In this document: positions 34,429 through 47,941 of the stretch, piece by piece
Numbering within the stretch: position 1 is the first letter of the stretch
Layout: the number at the start of each line of letters is the position of its first letter
DNA from: Toxorhynchites rutilus septentrionalis
Lineage: Eukaryota > Arthropoda > Insecta > Diptera > Culicidae
Direction of reading: 5' to 3'
NCBI RefSeq assembly: GCF_029784135.1
Contig: NC_073745.1
Location: 314,138,936 to 314,202,935, forward strand
DNA: 64,000 nucleotides
Made by a program: the position numbers and the translations under genes
Notes under the pieces: generated by a model
The model's input: the letters and a program-made list of their open reading frames with translations, nothing else
Told to the model about the DNA's origin: nothing
Database searches by the model: none

Positions 34429-35459
34429 GTTTTCATGATCGATAGCTCACATACAATTGTATTGCTTCACCAATCCGAAATGTTTCCGTTTGGTTTTTTT
34501 TTTTAATAACAGCGGCGCATCTTCGGGTGATGGATTCAACTGAATTGTGAAATATTTCGTTCCGAATTCCTTCACGATCTTTTGAGAGTGTTCGAAAGAA
34601 TTCGGTTGTCTTTAGATATAAATTATTCATTTTTACTCGAGGGTTTACAATTTCCAAAGGGCAACAGAAGCAATTAAATTTGGAATCATGGAATCGTTTT
34701 TTTCACAACTTTACAATCATTGTCATACTGATACCTCCACAACAGCGGGATTTCAACTTCGTCATGGGGTAGCATTTTTTTTTTCTTCAAAATCATTCTA
34801 TACGTTATTCTGTTTATTATTCTATCAATACTATGAGAGGGTCCCAAAACTAAATCGAAGATACATCACCAAACAATCAAGATTCCGGTCTTTCTGTGAT
34901 GAAGTAGTTGAGGCTTGGTACCATGTGGCCTTTCCCTGTTAGCTGATAATAAACGGCTTTTTGGCTGGTCTGCAAATAAATAATTTGAATTCAAATTTCT
35001 GATAGTAAACAATTGTTTTGGAAACAAAGTCTGGTTAATTGATTTATTCTCGGCATAGCTTTCCTTGTACGATCTGAACGGTTAGCAATTTAAACCGTGT
35101 CCTCTTGCTCTGTAACGCTTCAACAAAGGAGAAACTATTGATTTGTGTATGCCATGTGTATGCTATTTGTGTATGCCAAATGTATGTTTGCAAATGCTTG
35201 AGAAAAAAAATCAGTTTCATATGTTTTCAAGTCAAAGTCTGTTTGCCAACTTGACAGTTGCTCTCCATCTGCCGAGTACTTTTCTCTACCATTTGTATTT
35301 ACATTGATGTAAAATCACTTGTAGTAACTAAGTGCTAGCTATTGGATGATATCAGTTCCCAAGGCAATATTTATATTCAAACAAATGACGGTTATAAGGA
35401 TTTAGGATTTTTAGACTTTAGGATTGCACGGTTGCTTCACTTCTGTCCGACACTGTAGA
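34429..35459. other. no gene seen
   Basis: Short chance frames on both strands only; no repeat ends recognised. 35150-35190 repeats GTGTATGCC-AT phrases three times. Confidence 0.4.
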
Positions 35460-36070
35460 TACAGTGGTAGACATTCGTTTGGCCGCACCCTATATTTCCT
35501 CAATATTTTTAAAATTAAGTCAATTCTTTGTACAGTTTTGCTCATAAAAGACGATTATTGTTTATTTTCATGGAATTCATTCTAAAAAAAAGTATAAATT
35601 CACTTTTTGTTTCCTAAGTAATTCAAATATGTGGAATCAGGGTGGACATTCGTTTAGCCGCATCCTAAAATTTCAATAAAAGAAAATTTGTGCGGCAAAT
35701 TTCGAGTCCAATCGGTAGCTAATATTTAGTATGTCCACCTTCATTTCGGATCACTTTGAAAACTCGATTTGGCATCGAGTCAGACAGCTTTTAAAGTGTT
35801 GCCATATTGATTATAGCCCAACATTCCTGAATTACTGCCTGTAGACTGGAAATGTTGTCAAATTGTCATCCGTTTGCATAGACCATCTCGGCCAAGATTC
35901 TCCATAGGTTATCTATGGGATTGCAATCGACTGCCAGCAGGTCATTCAAGAAGCGGAATGTGCTTCTCGGCAAACCATGCCTTCGATTGCTTGGAAACGT
36001 GGATCTATGCATAATCCTGCTGGAAAAACGACATCCTCGGTAGCGTTATTCTCAATATGGCCAATCTTTT
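35460..36070 (-). pseudogene. Tc1 transposon fragment with doubled end repeat
   Basis: On the minus strand the translation gives AVDCNPIDNLWRILAEMVYA, then QFDNISSLQAVIQECWAIIN and SDSMPNRVFKVIRNEGGHT, the C-terminal part of a Tc1-type transposase around the third catalytic position, here lost with a frameshift. Past its stop lie two direct copies of the end repeat: GGTAGACATTCGTTTGGCCG at 35467 and GGTGGACATTCGTTTAGCCG at 35643, about 178 bases apart. The other half of the transposon is missing after about 36070. Confidence 0.75.
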
Positions 36071-37840
36071 TTTTTTGCTTCAGACACTGTTACCTCAAAC
36101 TACATTAAACATTAAAAGTACGCTACGTAAGACGATTCTGTTACTTTCATTTAAAAAATGAGAAAATTTAGTATATTATATAGTAGTGAAACATTTAAAT
36201 TAGTGGATTTAAATAACATTTTGGAAGTGAAAAACCTAAAAGTTAGTAACTTTAAATGTGTTATTTCATATTTCACTTGATGATTTCTATCAATTGAATT
36301 AAAGCTTTCTAACCGCTCTACAATTTGTTTTTAAAGACCCAACTTCTATATTTTTTAATTTCGATGCGATATCGATATGAACCATTTCTGGTGAAAATTT
36401 AAGAAAAAACTTAAAAAATCACGAATTGTACCCCAATGTACCAATGATAGCCACTTAAATTTCACCTTAACGTTGAAAGGTTGTAACCTTTTTCTTGGAA
36501 TAATTCATATTTGAATTAAAAAAAAAATAAATTGTATATAATCGAGTCCAAAATTATATATAATCATTTGAACTGAAATTTTCACAAGCTATCTGTATGT
36601 TATACTTCCTTATTCTAGGGTAGATGCACAAATTTCGGACGATTTTTCGAGCCCCGAAAAAAAGCAACGATAATTTCACTATCCATTATATCATTATTTG
36701 TTTATCTATTTTTTTAACAATAAAACAAAAATTGAAGGGAAAGAAATATTCGTATTTATAATAGTTACTGATGAAGTGACCAATTTTTTCACCAATTTCA
36801 TAAACATTTCAAATTTCAAGGCTATGGCAGTATTGTAAGTTTAGTCATTACAAAGTGGTCACAAATTATATTAGCACCATTACATTCACTAGACTGGCAG
36901 TGAAAATTGTGACGAAGTTGGATGGTTACATCAGATTCAGAAGCATCAGATTCCGATAAAATACCAGACGTATGACACGGTTGGATTTTTATATGTTATG
37001 ACGGTACAAGATGAATACCCTGGAAAATACAATTTTTATGAACTATCAAGTTCATTTATGTGATCTTCATTCTGAGAATCAAAATAAGATGCCTTTGATA
37101 CGTTTAAAAAATGTGGAATGTTTATTCAAGTTAAAATAATAGGAATTATTTATATAGACCAAGTAAGTAAACTGGAAAAGGCATTCGATTTTTTAAAGAT
37201 CAGTGAAACGATACGTCAATATCGATCTTTTTATAAAGATCGCCCAAACTTAATTTCTATCATGATGTGTGTATACGTAGTGGTCAATAATATCGCAAAA
37301 GGTTATTTTTTCCTTTTCTTTAAAGTTTCTCTGGACTTAAAATGGATTCCCAATCGAGTCAATTGTTAGCAAATTAAGTTAAACTAGTTGATAAGCTTTG
37401 AATTGATCGTTACGTCAAGAAGGATTTGATTTACTACATATATACTTTCGATTGAATCAAAAAGTCATTGAATGGTTGTTGATAAGCAGTTTTTAGTGGA
37501 TGACAAAATTCTATGCAAGAGACGATTATTTCCCTTGAGGTTCTGGTTTCTCTAATTTTCTAAAAAAAAAACATTATTATTTGGAAAATAACAACGTCTA
37601 AAAGTATCAATATGATGAAATGGGAAGGGCTTAGTAGATACATTAGACTAAAAAAAACCTGTCAACAAAACATATTTAACATATAAATTACAGTAAATTT
37701 TGCAAACAAAACAAAATTTTTCGACAATTTTTTTTTTAGATAACAGTAAATATCGACGTTTCGTGCAATTATAAGATATTTGGCATCAACCTTTTTTTTT
37801 TTTTGAAAACACTGATTCCCGGAGATTTTTCTGTTTTCAA
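36071..37840. other. no gene seen
   Basis: AT-rich sequence. 36110-36330 shares short phrases with 47100-47240, suggesting another diverged repeat. No coding frame is supported. Confidence 0.35.
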
Positions 37841-38200
37841 AAAAAAAATCAAATTTTAACGTCTGCGACACTAGTAAATGAAGTCCGATTGAGCTTATAC
37901 TTTGCATTGGGTATATTATCGCGCAAATAAAAAATTCATAACTTTTGAACTACTGATTCAGATGACTGACATATCAGATTAAAGCCTATGAGCCTAATAT
38001 TTGGCGATAAAGAACAAAACTACCACTTTTCGCGAAAATCTGAAAAGCACTATATCGATTTGGCATGGAATGGCTGTATACGGTGTTGCCACATTTTAAT
38101 CCAGAGGGGTCAAAAATCTTACTCATCTGTACTTTTTTTCCAAAAATCTGTACCATCGAAAATATCCGCTGTAGAGGAAAATCTATTTTATTAGCATGAA
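37680..38200. repeat. copy of the GGCATGGAATGGCTGTA foldback family
   Basis: Contains ACGTCTGCGACACTAGTAAA, ATATTATCGCGCAAAT and TTTGGCATGGAATGGCTGTA, all shared with 59704-62180 and 63014-63712. Confidence 0.6.
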
Positions 38201-39013
38201 AAAACACTCATTTATTTACTACAAATACTACATTTACATTTGCAAGTCATTCGTGTGTTTGATGAAAAAATTTTCGTGATGTTTAATCAAATCTTTTGAT
38301 CCCAAAATAGCGTTCATCGTATCGTTGCTGAGCCAATTTCAAAACTTATTTCTGTTCTGATTATATTCAAGAAAATTCTCTCGACAGTTGCCGAAGAGTA
38401 AGACATAGTGAAAACGTTACAAAAAAGGCTAACCTTTTGTATGGACATAAACAAATACTTGTTCAAAATATATTCAAATTTAATTTGGCATCAACTAAAA
38501 TTAAAAAAATTATGTCTAACGTAATTGAAATCTGGCCTTTATTCAACTTTTCTCGGGAACTAGGAGAAAAATGAAGCCTCTAACAAAATTTCCTTATAAT
38601 TTTATCTGAATTATACATTATTGGCTGAAAATTACCCATATTTATTAGTAAATATGAACTCTCCGAGTTTAGGGTTCAGAAATTAAGGTGGCTTGAGTTC
38701 CAAAATTTCTTGTATTACCTCGTATTAGCCATCGAATGACATGTACTATTTGACGACTTCTGCGACTATATCCAATAGATCTAGGCAAACTATTTTTTTC
38801 AAGTCACGCCGTTCGACGCAATCCTTTCAGATGATCCTTGTAAGGAATTCCGTCCTTATGAAACTGATCAATTATTGGATTTTCAATGCTTTTATGAGCA
38901 GCAGCACCAAGCGATACTGCGGCGTAAAAGTCGTCATGTATCTTAATATTGCTTTGTTCAAATGTAATCAACTTCACACGCGGAAAAAATCTGTACCAAT
39001 CTGTACTTTTTAA
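38201..39013. other. no gene seen
   Basis: A short plus-strand frame at 38741-39013 shows no recognisable family, and no repeat end was found. In its middle, phrases about a hAT-like transposase could not be confirmed. Confidence 0.3.
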
Positions 39014-40699
39014 CTAGCTGACCCGGCAAACTTCGTCCCGCCCAAAATTTGTTTTTTGTTATCAATACCTTCAAACATTCACGTTTTTTTACTATGAGCA
39101 AGTTCATGGGTCCAATCGCAGAACTGTTCATTTATTGATCTTCTATTCGTTCTATCCGTTGAATTTACCTTTTAGTATAAAATTCATAGTAATTTCTAAC
39201 AATATCTGATTATTTTCAGACACAATTCTCGTTCAAGATTTTTCAACCACTTGCAAATAACATGTTCCTCCGTTACATGGAATAAATGTTTTATACAGAA
39301 AATATGATAGAATAAAGACAGACCTAAATCGGACAATTCCTTCCTCGAATACTGCTCTTATCAACACATCCGGCGATCCGTTTTTATGGTATGGATATAT
39401 GAAGATATAGGAATGCGTTTCATCACATTAAAATTAATTTCCAGTTTCGATCAATTTCTCTAGCGTAAACATCAAATGGACTAACAGCACTTGTCATTAT
39501 GTAATTGTAGAACATATGGGAATTTATTTTTCCGAAAATTTTCAATTGCCATGTTTGGTTGGAATATTTTTGTTTGAAATATGTGTAATATTTTTATAGG
39601 ACCTCCTCTCCATTCCAGAGGAGGGAGGGGTGTCATACCATTATAGAAACATTTTTCATACCCAAAAACCCTCACATCCCAAATTGTGCTTGATCAGTTC
39701 TCGAGTTATGCAGAAGTTTGTGTTTCTTTTGTATGGCAGCCCCCCCTTGGAGAGGGGGGAGGAGTGTATTTACGATAGAAACGTTGCGTGCAAATGTGCA
39801 AACATGCAAATGTAACTCCATTTGCTTGATTAGTTTTCGAATTATGCAGAAATTTGTGTTTTATTTGTATGACAGCCCACCCTTAGAGAGCGGGAGGAGT
39901 GTCTAGCCACCATGGGAGTACTTATTGCATCCTTAAACCTCCACATGCCAAATTTGTTTTCGTTTGCTTGATTAATTCTCGAGTAATTCAGAAATTTGTG
40001 TTTCATTTGTATGGCGGCCCCCACCCCTCTTAGAGAGGGGAGTGTAGAGTCTAACCATCATAGAAACATTTATTGCACCCTAAAACCTCAATATGCCTAA
40101 TTTGGTTTCGGTTGCTTGATTAATTCTCGAGTTATGCAGAAATTTGTGTTCCATTTGTATGGCAGCCCCCCTTTGAGAGGGGGGTGGAGAGTCTAACCAT
40201 CATAGAAACATTTATTGCACCCTAAAACCTTCACATGCCAAATTTGGTTTCATTTGCTTGAATAGTTCTCGAGTAATGCAGAAATTTTTGTTTCATTTGT
40301 ATGGCAGCCCCCCCTTAGAGAGGGGGGTGGAGAGTCTAACCACCATAGAAACATTTATTGCACCCTGAAACCTCAATATGCGTAATTAAGTTTCATTTTC
40401 TTGATTAATTCCCGAGTAATGTAGAAATTTGTGTTTAATTTGTATGGCAGCCCCCCCTTAGAGAGGGGTGAGGGGTCTCAAACTATCACGAAAACCTTCT
40501 CCGACCCCAAAAACCCCTAAATACCAATTTTCATGTTGATCGGTTCAGTAGTTTCCGAGTCTGAGTCTGTGTTCAGTATAAGAATTAATAGTTGAATTTT
40601 AGTCTGTCCGATAATTTATTGCGAGGACTGGATAAATAAATAAAAAAAAAAATAAATCAGACAGACAGGCAGACAGAAATCTATTTTTATATATATAGA
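39014..40699 (-). mobile_element. non-autonomous Helitron with minisatellite
   Basis: Reads CTAGCTGACCCGGCAAACTT at the left and TTTTTATATATATAGA at the right, so on the minus strand it begins TCTATATATATAAAAA and ends GCCGGGTCAGCTAG. It is inserted between A and T. Compare the 3' end of the Helitron at 29404-31718 (GTTTGCCTGGTCAGCTAG). No coding region. A second, deleted copy is at 8219-8626. Confidence 0.8.
39600..40490. repeat. minisatellite, ~140-bp units, about six copies
   Basis: Units contain GTATGGCAGCCCCCCCTTAG, a hairpin-like CCCCCCTTAGAGAGGGGGG and CATAGAAACATTTATTGCAC. GTATGGCAGCC-type starts fall at 39731, 39868, 40009, 40158, 40309 and 40442, giving spacings of 133-151 bases. 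Lies inside a Helitron. Confidence 0.85.
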
Positions 40700-43600
40700 T
40701 AGATTAAAACAATTATAAACTTTAACTGACTTTAACAACTTTAACTTTTTCGTTCAGAAAAATTCGTTATATTCTGTTTTCGAATAGCTCATTCTTTCAA
40801 ACGGTTTTGTCTCCTACCCCAACAACAATTTGAGCAAGGTGAGTTGTCTGTAAAATAATTGTCAATAATACACTTGACAAAAAATTGAGAAACAGTGTGC
40901 GGAGTCGAAAATTTTAGGTGATTTTTGAAATGCTGTAACTTCGTAAAAAATCAACGCATGCCCTGGAATATGCCGCAAACAGATTCTAATTTGGTTATTT
41001 GTTTTTAATTTTGAGATTCACGAACCACTTTTGGCTTTTTTTCTGATGCAGGAAATTGATTTTGTGTTGCGATTATGATCGTTTTGCAAGCAGAAAACGG
41101 TTTAAATCGATCAATAGTCGGAGGAGGAGATATTGGTATGTAAAATTTTATTCAATTCTAATAAATCCTTCAATACATAATAGCGTGTTCAATTTTTTCG
41201 AAACTTGGCATACGATTTATGCAATTGTAACAATATAACTTCGCTGATTTGCGTGATTTGTTGTTCCTGCTGTATTTGTCTGATATGAAAACAATGGTGT
41301 TTTGATTATTTACTTATGTTACTAAAGTGTAAATGTAACCTAAAATAAAGTGAAATAGAAAGAATCCCGAAAAAAATGTTTCCTTCTAGCTTCTATTAAT
41401 ACGCATTGCATCGCAATACGCATTCTACGCTAACTTTAATCATAACGAAAGCAACATAATCGTTCTAAGAAGCGTACTTTTTGAATTAGAGTCAGTTTAA
41501 GGGAAAACATTGGGCTCAAAGGAAGTTTAATGACTCTGTCATAGTTGAGATTTGACCATATACGCAGAAGTATTTTTTCTTTCAAATATTATATGATCCT
41601 CTATCACCGTCTGAAATATTCTAGGTCAACTACCTAACACCCTGTATATTTCAACACTCTGTAGTATTATGACTCATCATAACAGACAATTTGTGCCGAG
41701 GTACATGAACTGAACGAATAACCCAATTGAAAGAGGCACATAAAATCTCTCATTTGATCGTATAATCTCGAAATAATCTTTTGAAAGTGCGACTAAATTT
41801 ATGCATTAAAACGCTTTTCATTTGAGGTGATATTTTGATTCATATATCAGACTTCATAATGTTATGTAGAGAAAAGAACTTAATCTTCCGCTATAACTTT
41901 CAATAACAGATGCTTTTCAAAGCGTCACCTCATGCCAATATTTATTCCAGTAGAATTAAATCTGTCCTCTTTTTCTGTAGCTTCATTTTGTTCATTAATT
42001 TTAGTTCGATCTTTCCACCCTAATAAGCGCTAATGGGTTCGGTGAATGGGTTCGATCCAAACAGGATTATGCCCAAAGACAATGCGGGAAACCAATTACC
42101 ATGACATTGAACGCATCTCGAGAATGTAGCCCCAGCGTTGCCACACCAAATTTTTGCGGCAGGTACTTTCACCAGATGATGATGACCCGGAAAGACAACG
42201 CATTCCTTGTGTTGGCGTGCGTTTTGTGAAAGGTCTGGACCGAATTTGTAATCATCAAACGGATGCCCCACAGGATTTTTTTCCTGTTAAGGCACTGTTA
42301 GGTTTGACAGCATAATTTTGATTATCCTTTGTTAATTTGATAGTGTTGTGATAAATTGGGCTACTTTCTCATTTGACTATAATGGTAGTAAACGTACAAA
42401 TAATAGCAAAACAACTAGAACATCCCAGTTACTATTCCAGCGACATAAATCGCCGAACTAATGAATCAACCATATTTTAAAATTTCCACCATAAACTGTA
42501 AAGTTTATATTTTTGATGATTTCGAGTGTGACCTATTTATCGGCTCTCGGAACATTTTTTGTGGCGAATTTTTTTCCGAGGAATGTTGCATAAAGCAGAA
42601 TCTCCGGTAAAAGGTTGTCATCTCGACCTCAACAATCTGTTTCAGCGAATCGTGATTACTGGGAAGCTATCCCAGATTGCAATATTTTTTCTGTTTGTTT
42701 TTACCTCCGAAATTAAATCAATCGTGACCACCAATGTGGAGACGGGTGAAAAGTGGAATTTGGTTTGGTCAAGTTGCAATTCACTTACGCACGATTAATT
42801 CAACCTCTGGAATCACAAATATCACATTTGTTCGGGATTGACCGACGCCCGAACGAAATATTTGTGAGGGAACGTATAGTTTGAGAAAATGTTAACCTGC
42901 AACATCACTTGTTGTTCGTATTGCATTACGTGCCAAACTCCATCAGCCACGGCATATTTATTTCCCCACGATTGATGCTTTTGACACCGGATAATTGATC
43001 GTATTTGTTTTTAGCTAAACATGATATTGACAGATTCAACGTTCTGTTGTGCCAAAAATTGCACTATCCGTTATTATGGATGACGCGGCTCCCTTTTAAG
43101 GGATGAGAGTGAAAGGAGATTGCTGCCCTGTGTTAATCACTGGACCGCCGATAGTTCAACCTTTCTTTTGTAACACTTACAAATTTTACAATGCATAATT
43201 TCCATTGATAATTGGTATCTTTCACGCTGTCAAAGTCCTGCCTAGCAACTACGTTGTAAATTCCGTGCAGCCTTTCACAAAATGTATGTGAAACGCAAAA
43301 TACATTATCTTTCCAAATCATCTTCTGGAGAGAGAGAGTACCAGCTGCACTAATTGGATGCAGCGATGCAGATTGCATTCTCGAGAGTGTACGTTGGTGT
43401 GAGTGTTTAGCCTTTGAAATTCTTTTTGGGATTCGAATCGTCATTATTGGCGCTAATTAGGACGGAAGTATCAAATTATCAAATAATTTATGAATAATTA
43501 ATGGGAAAATAATTAAACAGGGCGTTTTAGGGAAACATAATCGAGCAAACGGAAATTATGCTGTAATAGTAATTCAAGGTGATGTTTTAAAATTTCTCCT

Positions 43601-44109
43601 CAATTATTGGGACATTTATTGATTATTACTTTTCAGCCAACTTTTCTGAATTATTTTTCTTTATAACAATTGAAAAATAATGATAGTACTTGTGTGATGA
43701 AATGCTATTATTTGAAACAATATTCAAATGAAACAAAATAAGGTTTCGTCCATGATTTCCCATTAGTTGTTTTTTTATCAAGATTCTAAAATTTCAACAA
43801 CTTTCATTAAATATTATATCATAATTCTTAGAACCTCACTTATGTAATTCAACAGTGCTTCAACAGTTGAAATTAGACTATTATCGAAAACATATTTCAA
43901 AACTCGATCCTCTTCGACTTTTTTCTAATGACTACTACTACTACTATACCTATCAAGAGAGATTTCCTTTTCATATCACTCTAATTATCAATGCAAATGT
44001 TTTTTTTTATGAAATAATTGACATTTTTTATAAAAAAAAAATCGTAGTTTGGAAAAAAATGTTGTAAAGTCAATGAACTTTATATGAAAAATAACGTTTG
44101 AAGTACACA
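40700..44109. other. mostly unique sequence; no gene supported
   Basis: 40870-40990 is a diverged repeat shared with 49820-49940 (ACAAAAAATTGAGAAACAG and CAACGCATG). 41480-41660 is a copy of the 6380-6900 family. 41900-43450 looks unique and less AT-rich; frames at 42020-42271 (-) and 43133-43444 (-) are open, but I see no signal peptide, motif or promoter. Confidence 0.4.
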
Positions 44110-44740
44110 TTAACCCTTCTTTGCATGTTTTTTTTTTCTTTATTGGTGAAACAAATGAAGGTCCTGACACGATCAACTTAAAGTTAACTTGTTCTTATAT
44201 ACAATTTACTAGTTGTACCCTGCCACGCTTTGCTGTGGCACATTGTGGCACAACAATCCTAGATGTGTTTGTTGTTTTGTATATTGTAACATAGTTTGAG
44301 CTCTGGAAAAAACTCTTTTCGAGTTTTTAACGCGCACACAAACGAACAGAAAATTTTTATATATAAAGATAGATGAGGGAAATCGATAAATTTTAAATCA
44401 CTTCGAAACGCAATTTCAGTTCATGATTTTGTCAAACACGTGGAAAAAGATGTTTCCATCACATAGAACACATATTCATTGCTGAATAGTCGATTTTCAT
44501 AGGAAGCTCTATTTCAGAAACGCAGTCTGGTCATATATAAACTAATTTTTCTTCCAATTTTCCATTTTTTATGCCGTAACAACACTCCTTGAAGTGGATT
44601 GTACATTGTGTCTAACTTTGAGCTCAATCGGTTCCACACTTTTCGAGTTTTTGACGCGTACACAAAAGAAAAGAACATTTTTATATTTATAGAGATGGGC
44701 ATCCAATGTTTTGATGGACCATTATGCAAAGAAGGGTTAA
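44110..44740. mobile_element. piggyBac-type MITE containing a Helitron
   Basis: TTAA|CCCTTCTTTGCAT at the left and ATGCAAAGAAGGG|TTAA at the right: a perfect 13-bp inverted end beginning CCC and a TTAA target duplication, the mark of piggyBac elements. No transposase. A 165-base Helitron sits at 44209-44373 and a relative without clean ends at about 44545-44696. Confidence 0.8.
44209..44373 (-). mobile_element. 165-bp non-autonomous Helitron
   Basis: On the minus strand it starts TCTATCTTTATATATAAAAA and ends GCAGGGTACAACTAG, between A and T. The inner phrase TTTTTAACGCGCACACAAAC is shared (inverted) with 62235-62440. Confidence 0.7.
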
Positions 44741-46089
44741 GAATACTCATTCACACAAATTGAACATTCAATTGAAAACTGTCATATATAATAACAACCA
44801 TTTCTCGTATATATTTACAAATATATTTTTATAAGAATAAATTGTCGAATCGGACTCACAAAAAGGGCGATAGAATTTTTTGATAAAATTTCGATACTTT
44901 GTGGAATCGTAATCGTAATCGTAACGGGTGTTTGATTAAGGACTTGACAACACAGTACTTTTTTTTAGGATGATTCTGTGATGAAAATCATCATTTTCTT
45001 CAAGATTCGCCAGAACCCAATTGGAGAAGTTTTGGTGCTTCATTTGGTCAAGTGGCTTTAGTGCTTGAGTAGATTTGATCTTGTAAGGATGTAGCTCAAG
45101 ATATTTTCGCATGATGATAACGTTGCTTTTGACTAACATTTTGACATTGACAGATCATTGAAATATTTGAAGGGGTCGTTCAAACGTAGACACAAAACTG
45201 TCAAGTCGCTAATGGATGACCCTTTAATACATTATTTTAATATTTAACTAATTTTTTGAGCAAGTTATTTTAATCGAATACCATTTTTAAGTTGGATTTC
45301 TGGTTATTTGTGGAGTTAATAAATTCGAACACGCCCATATAAAAAATCAGTCGCAATTAAAATTGGTCATATACAACACACAATTTGTAATATTGGGTAT
45401 TTGTTAGCTCAAGCACAAGTTTAACAAAGCATGTATGAATAATTTGACGTGAAAGTGCTCACGATGTAGTTGAAAATTGACATTTTCAAGTTAACTCAAT
45501 ATTATTTAAAATTCTTTGCCTAACACATTGAGCTCCGCATCGGTCCCTGGGGATTGACACTGATTTATCCGTCTTTTTCGCGCCGATCGGACCAACAGTG
45601 GACTTTTCGTTTGGAGAGAGTCGGCACTTGATATGATAACAACAATTCTAATCTTGATTCTTAGGAGAGTCCACTATAGATCCGCAGGGAACAACGTGAG
45701 CCAAACGAAAAGTTCATTGTCGAGTTCGGTGGGAGATCAACGTGTTTAACATTTGGTCATGTGTTTGAAATATGAACATTCTAATCTGAAAGTTGCATCT
45801 TAAAATTTAATGTGAAGTCTTAACAAGAAATCAATTATCTGTTTCTAATGTTGAGAAATATTTAGGATTGTGATATATTGATAAGCCATTCAAAATTCAA
45901 AATCTTCATCTTCAATCTATGTGATGCAATCAATCAATTCTAACTCCAGAATCAGTAAACCGGAATATGAAACTTGAAACAAATGATAACAATCGACAAG
46001 TGATATGTTTACACCGTCATAAAAAACCTACAAAATTTGGTAATTTGGGTCAAATATGCACCGTTTTATTGGAAAATTTGTTGCCATTC
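44741..46089. other. no gene; one possible MITE
   Basis: 45533-45752 has imperfect inverted ends (ACACATTGAGCTCCGCATCG against the complement of GTGGGAGATCAACGTGTT, plus CTTTTCGTTTGG). The rest shows only chance frames. Confidence 0.4.
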
Positions 46090-46400
46090 TAAAGGTAACT
46101 TCATAATGCCGCTCTTTTAGAAGTCTTGGTCTATATTGGAGAAAAACTCTAGCAATAGGTTTTCACAGTCTTCTCTTGGTCACAATTTCTTATCACTCAG
46201 GAAGTATCACAAAGCGTGAAAATGGTGGTAACCGCTTGGTTCTAGGTCCGGACTATATGGTGGATGCATTCCAGTATCCCATGCAAGCTCCCGTAGTTGT
46301 GTGGCCTTGCGTTGTCCTGATGGAACACAACACTTCTTCTGATGGCCAATTCTGGACGTTTCTGGTTCATCGCTAACTTGAAAAAGGTCCATTTGTTGAC
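46090..46400 (-). pseudogene. mariner transposase C-terminal fragment
   Basis: Minus-strand translation from about 46392 gives QRKATQLRELAWDTGMHPPY then SPDLEPSGYHHF, the YSPDLAPSDYHLF block that carries the third catalytic Asp of mariner (D34D). Only this part of the protein remains. Confidence 0.75.
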
Positions 46401-46636
46401 TGTAGAGATCTGATTTTAGTGTATTGCACTTAAAAACAAAATAAAAAATAAAAAATGATAAAAAAAAGAAATATATTTTAAAATAAATCTAAATTAAACA
46501 AATTTCACGTATTTTACTGTTACAGTATCGGTACCATTAACACCACTCACAATTTCAGCGGCCTGGCTTGCATTTTCGCCTTTATGAAAGAAAAAGAGTA
46601 ACATGTACCTAATTTTCACTTTGTTGACTTCCATTG

Positions 46637-47370
46637 TTAACACCCTACAGGGTGTTACAGGCAGTTACTCATAACTGAATGGAACAGACAAAAAACAGCG
46701 AAAGTTTTCTTTAAAGTGAAATGTCACCTTTACAACGAGCTTAAACTTGAAATTGTATGATCGATATTACGCAGATTTTGATCACAAAAGCCAGCTACCG
46801 AGAAAATAATGGATTACTTTTTCTTCAACCTAATAATATATTGTCTCGATTATATACAATTTCGACTCGATTATTTTCCAAATATGACTTATTTCAAGCG
46901 AAAATGATATATTTCAACGTTAAAGAGAAAGTTAATTGGCTATTATGAGTACAGTGGAGTGAAAATTGTGATTTTGGTCGATTCTAATTGAAAATTCATC
47001 AGGGATGGTTAAAAATGATATTGCAACGAAATAAAAAAAAAATAGGAGTTGGGTGTTGACACGATTTGTAGAGTGATTAGAGAGCTTCAAATTAGTTAAT
47101 AAAAACATTATAGTTTATTATATATTTTTTGAATAAAAGTAAGAATAACACCTTAAAAATCACAACTTTTAAGTTTTTTACTACTAAAATGTTACCAAAG
47201 TCCACTAATTTGGAAGTAATTTTTGAATTAGAGCTAGTTTAAGGCAAAGAAAAGCTCGAGACAGAGTAAAAGTTCAATAACTCTGTAATTGTTGAAATTC
47301 GAACATATGCGTAGAATGATTTTTTTCATCAAACATGATCCTCTATCACCTACTGAAAGAATTCGGATTT
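46637..47370. repeat. second copy of the ACACCCTGTA repeat family
   Basis: GTTAACACCCTACAGGGTGT at the left, with CTCATAACTGAATGGAACAG shared with 6400, and AACATGATCCTCTATCACCT at the right shared with 41600. Diverged; no coding. Confidence 0.5.
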
Positions 47371-47941
47371 TTTATGCGAGAAATGTGTTTTATGATATTA
47401 AGAGAATTCATAGAAAATGGATGATTTAAAATTTATTTCATCTCCAATAAATTCTGTGCAAGATTAATTTGCTGATTTAACGAAATAAAATTTATTGATT
47501 TTTTTTGCATCAATTTTAAAAAAGGGCCGAAAACACGTTTTTTGTAGTGTTTATAAAATCTACTGTAATTTTGAAAATATTGCTCAAAGTACTAATATTA
47601 GCAGGTCAAAAATTTAGCCTAGTTTATCTCCTAAACATCTGCTTCAGATTGATAAGTTCAACCATTTTTTCTAGCCGATCGATCAAATTTTTGAGTAAAT
47701 AATAGAAGTACTTCATCGTAATTCGTCGTAAATACAAAATTCTCAGTATGAACGCTTCGTAATTTTCATTTTTATGTTATTTCATGTATATGTGGAAATG
47801 CATGTGTGTATGTGTGAATATCATCACTTCTAATAATCCTCATACACACAAATAGAACACAGTTATTTATGAAAAATGTAAATCCAAGATAGCGGCCGCT
47901 ACAAATCGGCGGATTAAACATTTTTTCAGAGCCCCATCAAT

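Noticed and set aside
39600..40490. CRISPR-like spaced repeats
   Set aside because: Unit length of about 140 bases with no short repeat/unique spacer pattern; it is a minisatellite within a Helitron in a eukaryote.
42020..42271. 83-codon minus-strand frame in unique sequence
   Set aside because: No signal peptide, promoter, splice or family evidence; kept only as unassigned sequence.
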